From the NCBI RefSeq assembly GCF_015277735.1, contig NZ_JADHDA010000003.1, forward strand, positions 186,001 to 250,000: a DNA stretch of 64,000 nucleotides, given 5' to 3'. The position numbers and the translations under genes are program-made. The notes under the pieces were generated by a model. The model searched no databases and was not told the DNA's origin. It worked only from the letters and a program-made list of their open reading frames with translations. Shown piece after piece: positions 63,548 to 64,000 of this stretch (its first letter is position 1; each line of letters opens with the position of its first letter). The DNA comes from Psychrobacter sp. NG254 (GTDB taxonomy: Bacteria; Pseudomonadota; Gammaproteobacteria; Pseudomonadales; Moraxellaceae).

Positions 63548-64000
63548 CGTAACTACCATGCCAGACGCTCATGTTGATACAGACGCTGAAGCGGCGGCGA
63601 ACAACAAAGCGGTATTGGAAAAATATGACCGAGAGTCAATCACGCGTCATATTACCCAAGGACCAGTGAAATATTTGATTGCTGGGGTTTGTATACTCTA
63701 TTCGCTATTTCACCTTTATATCACCTTTAATCCAATGCCAGCATTGCTACAACGCTCTGTACACGTGGGCGTTGGTTTCGCATTGATATTCTTGATCTTC
63801 CCTGCTAGCAAAAAAAGTAGCCGAAAAAGTGTGGCATGGTATGACTGGATTTGGTTTGCGCTGTCGCTATCTGGCATGGGCTATCTGATTTATGAATATC
63901 AAGATATTGTGACCTCACGTGGCGGCATGGCAAATCAAGTCGATGTGATATTTTCACTGATTACTGTGGTCTGCGTGTTAGAGGGCAGTCGCCGTATCAC
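63519..64000 (+). CDS. TRAP transporter permease (TAXI type), partial
   Basis: The frame runs open from the ATG at 63519 to the end of the window (160 codons). The N terminus is polar and Ala/Asp-rich (about 1-45, VDTDAEAAANNKAVLEKYDRES), then hydrophobic segments: YLIAGVCILYSLFHLYITF, VGVGFALIFLIFPASKK, WYDWIWFALSLSGMGYLIYEY, and the start of a further one. This resembles the fused small/large permease of TAXI TRAP systems. It overlaps the DUF1850 gene by 29 bases. The rest lies beyond the window. Confidence 0.85.
   Translation, partial: MTSQVTDHGSVTTMPDAHVDTDAEAAANNKAVLEKYDRESITRHITQGPVKYLIAGVCILYSLFHLYITFNPMPALLQRSVHVGVGFALIFLIFPASKKSSRKSVAWYDWIWFALSLSGMGYLIYEYQDIVTSRGGMANQVDVIFSLITVVCVLEGSRRI

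Noticed and set aside
1-64000. CRISPR array, rRNA operon, prophage or full insertion sequence
   Set aside because: Looked for regular spaced repeats, rRNA signatures, phage structural genes and transposases; none seen.

Overview
The window looks like chromosomal DNA from a Moraxellaceae gammaproteobacterium, most probably Psychrobacter. The reasons are its moderate GC content (judged by eye), the ubiE-ubiJ-ubiB and pilS-pilR arrangements, the style of the proteins, and small dispersed inverted-repeat elements of a kind I associate with that genus. There is no rRNA, prophage, transposase or CRISPR array. About 52 protein genes and three tRNAs are supported. The first and last genes (pilR and a TRAP permease) run off the window.

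Layout. 1-2.9 kb: type IV pilus two-component pair pilS-pilR and a GacA-like regulator, all on the minus strand. 3.4-11.2 kb: a PBP7-type peptidase, thiE, a DksA-like zinc protein, pgk, an Ala-rich lipoprotein, class II fructose-bisphosphate aldolase, ruvA and ruvB. 11.5-16 kb: ubiE-ubiJ-ubiB (ubiquinone synthesis) and an FFLEELY-motif protein, minus strand. 16.2-20.1 kb: a tandem-domain polyphosphate:AMP phosphotransferase and a PiT phosphate transporter. 20.2-23.3 kb: an unusual XRE-HTH/AlaA fusion, msrB and a glutathione peroxidase. 23.5-27.2 kb: tRNA-Val, tRNA-Asp, an arsR-arsC-arsH-arsB arsenic operon and tRNA-Asn. 27.4-34.4 kb: an aspartate aminotransferase and a lipid-modification cluster (SDR, FAD amine oxidase, DUF1365, Cfa-like methyltransferase). 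34.5-53.6 kb: mostly housekeeping and transport genes (MFS/LysR pair, DUF2177, thioesterase, CDF transporter, dps, uvrB, HisC-like aminotransferase, recJ, two tandem TRIC proteins, an EmrE-family transporter, queE, dapD, alpha/beta hydrolase).

54.2-61.4 kb holds the most distinctive system, an arsenosugar-type cluster. It contains an FAD/NAD oxidoreductase of the family found fused to SelD, the radical SAM protein ArsS, a DUF547 protein, two arsenosugar-family glycosyltransferases and the arsenite methyltransferase ArsM. A convergent 5'-methylthioadenosine phosphorylase gene lies beside it. A model: ArsM methylates arsenite, ArsS makes a 5'-deoxy-5'-dimethylarsinoyl adenosine, a nucleoside-cleaving step (possibly the neighbouring phosphorylase) removes adenine, and the glycosyltransferases build the final sugar. 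The window therefore encodes two arsenic strategies about 30 kb apart: reduction and export, and organification. 62-64 kb: a TAXI-type TRAP transporter (binding protein, DUF1850, permease) with overlapping genes.

A family of small terminal-inverted-repeat (MITE-like) elements lies between genes at about 28.7, 38.0, 53.8 and 58.4 kb; two of these are next to or inside the arsenosugar region.
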